From Stentor coeruleus (Eukaryota; Ciliophora; Heterotrichea; Heterotrichida; Stentoridae), in NCBI GenBank assembly GCA_001970955.1, contig MPUH01000628.1, forward strand, positions 1-42,707: 42,707 nt of DNA, given 5' to 3'. Positions 39,056-42,707 of this stretch are shown in pieces. The translations under genes and the position numbers were made by a program. Position 1 is the first letter of the stretch; each line of letters begins with the position of its first letter. Below the pieces are notes generated by a model. The model was not told where the DNA came from, searched no databases, and was given only the letters and a program-made list of their open reading frames with translations.

Positions 39056-39937
39056 ATGGCTGTTCCGTTGAATAAAATAAAAAGTGAAAAGCTCACAAAT
39101 AAAAACTCTATTGGCTCGGAATCCTCACCTTATTCAAGAAGCATGCATAGATTACATACAAGCTCATATAAAAAAAATGTTGAAAATTACTCTAAGTGCA
39201 ATTTAGATACTGAAGTAAAGATAGAAAACTGTAATTTTTACACAAAGTTGCATTCCAGACATGCTAGAATTGCCACTTATTCAGAAACTTACGCTTATTT
39301 AGAGAAAGCAAAGTATTTTTCTTTAAAACTTGCCCATTTAATATCTAACAAGCCGATGAAATTCTCAAATTTTGAAGTGTACTCTAGGATGCTAAATGAG
39401 TTTGCTGATTGCTTTCCTGAATTCAAAGACTTTTTACTATCTTTACGTAAAGGGTTAGTACTTTCTGCTATAAAAGAAAAAGATTTTGAAAATTTCGAGT
39501 TTAAAACTGATATAGATAATTCTCAGGTAGACCTCAAATCACTTTTTAATAAAGAGCGCCAGGATAAGTTCAAAATTATCACAAAACTTAACAGCCTTAC
39601 TGATGAGCATAATAGACTTAAAGAAGAACATGAAACTCTTAAAAAAAAAGTTGAAGGGTATGAGAAAGCTTTATTACATAACCCAGTAAAATATATTGAA
39701 GCTGAAAATCTTGTTGAGAAAATGCTAAAGCAATGTGAGATTATATCAAAACAGAAGGTGATTATAAATGAATTAAAAAGTTCTGAATTGAAGCTGAAGA
39801 AAATTTTTGAACAGCTAGAAATGTATGGAGTAAATATTGAAAATTTTACCTATAATAGAGAAAATACTATTTTGAATCCTAAATGTATTAAAGCTTATAA
39901 TAGATCGAAAACCTTGATAAATGCTCAAGATTCGTAA
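39056..39937 (+). CDS. Tandem coiled-coil family, copy 4
   Basis: 293 residues, slightly longer than the others because of a basic C-terminal tail (about 270-293). SPYSRS motif near residue 24; central block ETYAYLEKAKYFSLKLAHLI and NEFADCFPEFKD then LRKGLVLSAIKEKD; coiled coil afterwards. KQCEIISKQK near residue 225 links it to copy 1 (KQCEIITKQK). Its coiled coil has more breaks (Gly, His, Asn) than the other copies. Function unknown. Confidence 0.82.
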   Translation: MAVPLNKIKSEKLTNKNSIGSESSPYSRSMHRLHTSSYKKNVENYSKCNLDTEVKIENCNFYTKLHSRHARIATYSETYAYLEKAKYFSLKLAHLISNKPMKFSNFEVYSRMLNEFADCFPEFKDFLLSLRKGLVLSAIKEKDFENFEFKTDIDNSQVDLKSLFNKERQDKFKIITKLNSLTDEHNRLKEEHETLKKKVEGYEKALLHNPVKYIEAENLVEKMLKQCEIISKQKVIINELKSSELKLKKIFEQLEMYGVNIENFTYNRENTILNPKCIKAYNRSKTLINAQDS

Positions 39938-40527
39938 TAATTGAATTGATTATTATTCCAATTAAATCATTTATATTCCATAATTCCAAACTAGCATTTT
40001 TCTTAATAAATCACAATTAATATAAACTCTAATCTTCAAGTAGCTATTATTAACAAAGTTATCACTATAGTATTATAATCTCTGATTTATAATATTAACA
40101 AAAGTTTCTACTTTGTTACTTTTTAAGAGTATTTTGTGTATTGTAAAATGCAATCAATTTTTTGGAATTCTATCATTTTTTAGAAACCTACCAAAATTGT
40201 ATCTCATAAAATTCTCTATTACAATAAAACTCTGCCAAAAATCTTCATCCTTTATTTTCTTATTAATNACTTCAAGTTTTTATTTAGAACTCGTAATATA
40301 GATACTTCATTTTTTAGCACTTAATAAAATTCTTGATATATTTACTTAAGCATACTTTATAGTTTAAAGAGGTTTTCTCATCATAAAATTCTCTATTACA
40401 ATAAAACTCTGCCAAAAATCTTCATCCTTTATTTTCTTATTAATTTGGCATAATTTTTCCCATTCTTACTATATTAATCATCATACAAGTGTCACTATCC
40501 TAATAAACTCAATAACTTTGACAAAAG
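39938..40527. other. Convergent spacer with N junction
   Basis: 590 bases, no gene. Includes the N at 40268 with a 64-base duplication. A 62-codon frame crossing the N was rejected because it runs through the artefact and has no start support. Confidence 0.5.
40204..40444. repeat. 64-bp duplication around N at 40268
   Basis: 64 bases at 40204-40267 recur at 40381-40444. Unlike most junctions, about 110 bases of new sequence follow the N before the second copy, so part of the insert may be real. Confidence 0.8.
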
Positions 40528-40965
40528 TCAAGCTTTATCTTCATCATATCCTTTCCACCCATCAATATAATACTCTTCTATTGGAGGCTTCTTTTTTTTC
40601 TTCTTTGTCTGTATTTTAGGTATTACTATTCTATCAATATACGCCTTTGGAAAGTAATGCTTGTCATATTTTTTTGTGATCCCAGCTATTATTAATTGAG
40701 GGTTTCTATTTGGAAGTGAAAAGTGTCTATCATTCCCTTGAAACCTTATATCTTTTTTGACAAGCTCTGATGAAAAGAATGTTTTAAAGCAGGTTCTTCT
40801 AGGCTCTAATGCTGTGGGTGATGCTGCAGCACTGACTACTTTAAATTTTTTATCGATTTCTGGAAGCCTACTAAGTGCGCTATTTGATAAGTTTAGGTCT
40901 CTATTGGATAATAAAGGTTTCATGCGAGGGTTCAGAGGTGTAGGAGAGATTTTTCGATATGTCAT
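40528..40965 (-). CDS. Small basic hypothetical protein
   Basis: 145 residues without recognised domain. Basic N-terminal half with Ser/Arg/Asn, a Lys-rich run (KKKKKKPP near residue 125) and a C-terminal EEYYIDGWKGYDEDKA motif. The stop is TGA; if TGA coded for Trp as in Blepharisma, the frame would run on 13 codons. Upstream plus-strand DNA is G-biased as expected for a minus-strand gene. Function unknown. Confidence 0.55.
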   Translation of the reverse strand: MTYRKISPTPLNPRMKPLLSNRDLNLSNSALSRLPEIDKKFKVVSAAASPTALEPRRTCFKTFFSSELVKKDIRFQGNDRHFSLPNRNPQLIIAGITKKYDKHYFPKAYIDRIVIPKIQTKKKKKKPPIEEYYIDGWKGYDEDKA

Positions 40966-41673
40966 TAAGATTATATATGGTATTACAATTAAAATATATG
41001 AATGAAGACTTGTTTTTAAGTTTAATAAAACTCTTTAGCTGGGATATTAAATATAGATTTGGTGGATGATTGATTGGAAAGTTTTATGTTTTTTGATTTA
41101 TTTTTAATAAGATAAGGTGAATATATATATGAATTTATAGGAAACAATATACAAATATAGGATTATTGATTTTGTATATTAGGTAAATTGTATAATTATC
41201 ATAATAGCATAGGTAATTAATGATTTATAGTATGCTAAAGTGTACCCTAGTATATTTCCCTTCAAATTCTAAAAAAAGTAACTTATTCCATTTCTATAGC
41301 ATTCCATAATTAAATTGATTTACAAAATCCTCTCCTAATAAGCATCTTCATAACCCCAAATTATTCTAAAAAGTCCTTTTTAAAATCCAAAAAAAAAATT
41401 TGTCTCCTACTATTTCCAAACAATTTTAGTATAAACTCTAAATATTTCTAACATATGCTAAATCTAATGAATTTATATAATCCCAATTTTCTAATAGCCT
41501 ACAAAAACAACAAAAATATTCTGTCTAACAATAATCCTAAAACACATAAAATAACTAAATACACAACCTAAATCTTAAAAGAACTCATCACAATTTCCAA
41601 AAGATCAAGCGGACCCAAGACTAAACATAAATATTAGCTTTAAAACGTCTAGAAACATTTCCCTAGAGACAAA
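40966..41673. other. Divergent spacer, strong bias switch
   Basis: 708 bases, no gene. G-biased to about 41220, then C-biased and G-poor to 41670. The right half is what is seen before every plus-strand gene here, supporting a gene start at 41674. Confidence 0.5.
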
Positions 41674-42255
41674 ATGAATAGCATTAAAAGTAGTAAAGAA
41701 ATCGAAGATGGTGAAAAACTTCTAAATTCTAGTTGTTTAACCTAACAATTACCTTTTAGTCCTGATAAATCCTATAAAAGTGAATGTAATTATAAGATGC
41801 TAATATTTCATATCATCTTTATACATACTTTATAATAAGTTTCAATAAGATATTAATTTCATATAAATTGCAACTGAATGATTTCCCTAGCTTGATCAAG
41901 TATGTATTTATTTAGTGCTTACTTTAGAGAGAATCCTAATAATTTCTTTTTAGTCAAAGGGTATTCAAAATTAAATATTGATGATAGCACATGCGGGAAA
42001 AACTTCATCTTAACATTGAAAATTTTGAATACTCAACTAGGGAAAGGAAATATTTTGGTGTAGGATGATAATAGGAATAGGATATCATGTGTTATTTTAT
42101 GGCGCAATTCCAGAAGGAAACAAAATTTTATATTCTTCATTAGTAAAGCTTATGAAAAATANGAGGTATATTCTTCATTAGTAAAGCTTATGAAAAATAT
42201 AACACCTAATTTCAAACCTGATGCATTTCAAGAAAAAATCATTAAAAGCTTATGA
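41674..42255 (+). pseudogene. Broken or unresolved coding region
   Basis: A short first frame from ATG 41674 (MNSIKSSKEIEDGEKLL) stops after 23 codons. Further on, two pieces look strongly coding: one around 41880-42060 (FFLVKGYSKLNIDDSTCGK, then LKILNTQLGKGN), reachable across a 16-nt GTATGTATTTATTTAG intron, and one at 42066-42255 (GYHVLFYGAIPEGNKILYSS, ending IIKSL) in a different frame. No canonical 15- or 16-nt intron joins the last two in frame, and an N with a 33-base duplication lies in the second. It is either a pseudogene or a real gene with assembly errors. Family not recognised. Confidence 0.35.
42129..42199. repeat. 33-bp duplication around N at 42162
   Basis: 33 bases at 42129-42161 recur at 42167-42199. 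Falls inside the broken coding region and may be responsible for part of the disruption. Confidence 0.85.
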
Positions 42256-42273
42256 GCAAGGTAACAGACGTAG

Positions 42274-42483
42274 TTAATTTAGATAAGGATTATATTTTTT
42301 GCCAAAAGAAGGCGTGAATACAGGAGGTGCGGCAAAATCTTTAACTGGGCTAGAAATCGCAAGGGTATTAAAATTATCAGCTGGGTCTTCAATAAAGTTT
42401 TGTAATAATTTCGATATTGGAGACATTTCTAATGATTGCTCTTTCAAGGTATCTTCAGATGCACTTTTGAGGTTTGATTCCAT
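42274..42483 (-). CDS. Small hypothetical protein
   Basis: 69 residues, acidic, Ser/Pro/Phe-rich, with SPVKDF and a C-terminal FGKKYNPYLN. No domain. It has an ATG, an upstream stop in the same frame and a G-biased upstream plus strand, so a very small complete gene is possible. Ends 18 bp from the broken plus-strand region. Confidence 0.45.
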   Translation of the reverse strand: MESNLKSASEDTLKEQSLEMSPISKLLQNFIEDPADNFNTLAISSPVKDFAAPPVFTPSFGKKYNPYLN

Positions 42484-42707
42484 TTTATTTGCTATGAATG
42501 TAGTATAAAGGGAAAAATGGTTCGATTTTATGTACTAGTTTTACTATGTGATGATTATCCTATAAAATTCCTAAACACATATTTTCCTCCAGTATCCACC
42601 CAATAAACCTATAAATTTTCCTTCCACAAAAATCTATTTCCCATCTCTAACAAAGTTAATAAAATCTTAAAACATCATAGCCTTTTAATCAAAACTACAT
42701 TAAACCA
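42484..42707. other. Right edge, no gene seen
   Basis: The last 165 bases are C-rich and almost free of G on the plus strand, matching the 5' flank pattern, so a plus-strand gene is predicted to start shortly beyond the window. Confidence 0.35.

Noticed and set aside
40113..40301. 62-codon frame crossing the N at 40268
   Set aside because: Runs through an assembly artefact; low-complexity hydrophobic composition typical of AT-rich DNA.
1..42707. tRNA genes
   Set aside because: No T-loop with the GGTTCGAATCC-like pattern and matching acceptor stem was found on either strand by eye.

Overview
The window looks like macronuclear DNA of a heterotrich ciliate, most likely Stentor or a close relative. 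Four things in the sequence point there. It is very AT-rich with short spacers between genes. Nine coding regions of the predicted genes are interrupted by introns of only 15 nt (eight cases) or 16 nt (one case), all GTA...AG. A run of six and a half TGTTAGGG telomere units is present at 32086-32137. Tryptophan is always TGG and two genes appear to end in TGA, which fits the standard code of Stentor better than Blepharisma, where TGA is read as Trp. The species call is inference from these traits.

Region 0.8-13.9 kb: a PA-domain/transmembrane/RING-like protein (rebuilt across an assembly duplication), a ten-repeat WD40 protein with an acylation-type N-terminus, a small basic protein, a Kelch protein, a GC-rich candidate structured RNA in a long gap, an FKBP12-type prolyl isomerase, two uncharacterised proteins, a Bfr1-like coiled-coil protein, another coiled-coil protein, and the PP2A scaffold subunit PR65, whose reading frame is completed by two 15-nt introns.

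Region 14-24.5 kb: an F-box-like Cys4 protein, a two-finger CCCH protein, a coiled-coil protein with a C-terminal CaaX box, a low-complexity Arg/Pro/Thr/Ala protein, a CAMK-like kinase with a KA1-like tail, a secreted PHB-depolymerase-like protein that lacks the nucleophile serine, a ubiquitin-like plus Tudor-knot protein, and a receptor kinase gene. The last is assembled here from two open frames and three tiny introns into one protein: seven transmembrane helices followed by a phosphatidylinositol-phosphate kinase domain (GPCR-PIPK class).

Region 24.5-32 kb: only 20 bp upstream of the GPCR-PIPK, on the same strand, lies a 1235-residue receptor with two tandem type-1 periplasmic-binding-protein-like ligand domains and a multi-pass membrane module. 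The two could form a sensing and phosphoinositide-signalling pair; that is inference from adjacency. Then come an ankyrin-TKL kinase, a UPF0193-like protein and a second CaaX coiled-coil protein, followed by the internal telomere run.

Region 32-42.7 kb: a 5'-truncated coding fragment next to the telomere run, then a tandem array of four paralogous coiled-coil genes (33706, 35717, 37281, 39056) in long AT-rich spacers, and after it small hypothetical genes and a broken coding region. Nine single N bases (in eight places) are each flanked by an exact short duplication, which looks like an assembly joining artefact. Flanks of genes show a consistent strand bias (G-poor upstream, C-poor downstream on the coding strand) that marks gene direction. 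No tRNA, rRNA, CRISPR array or transposase gene was recognised.
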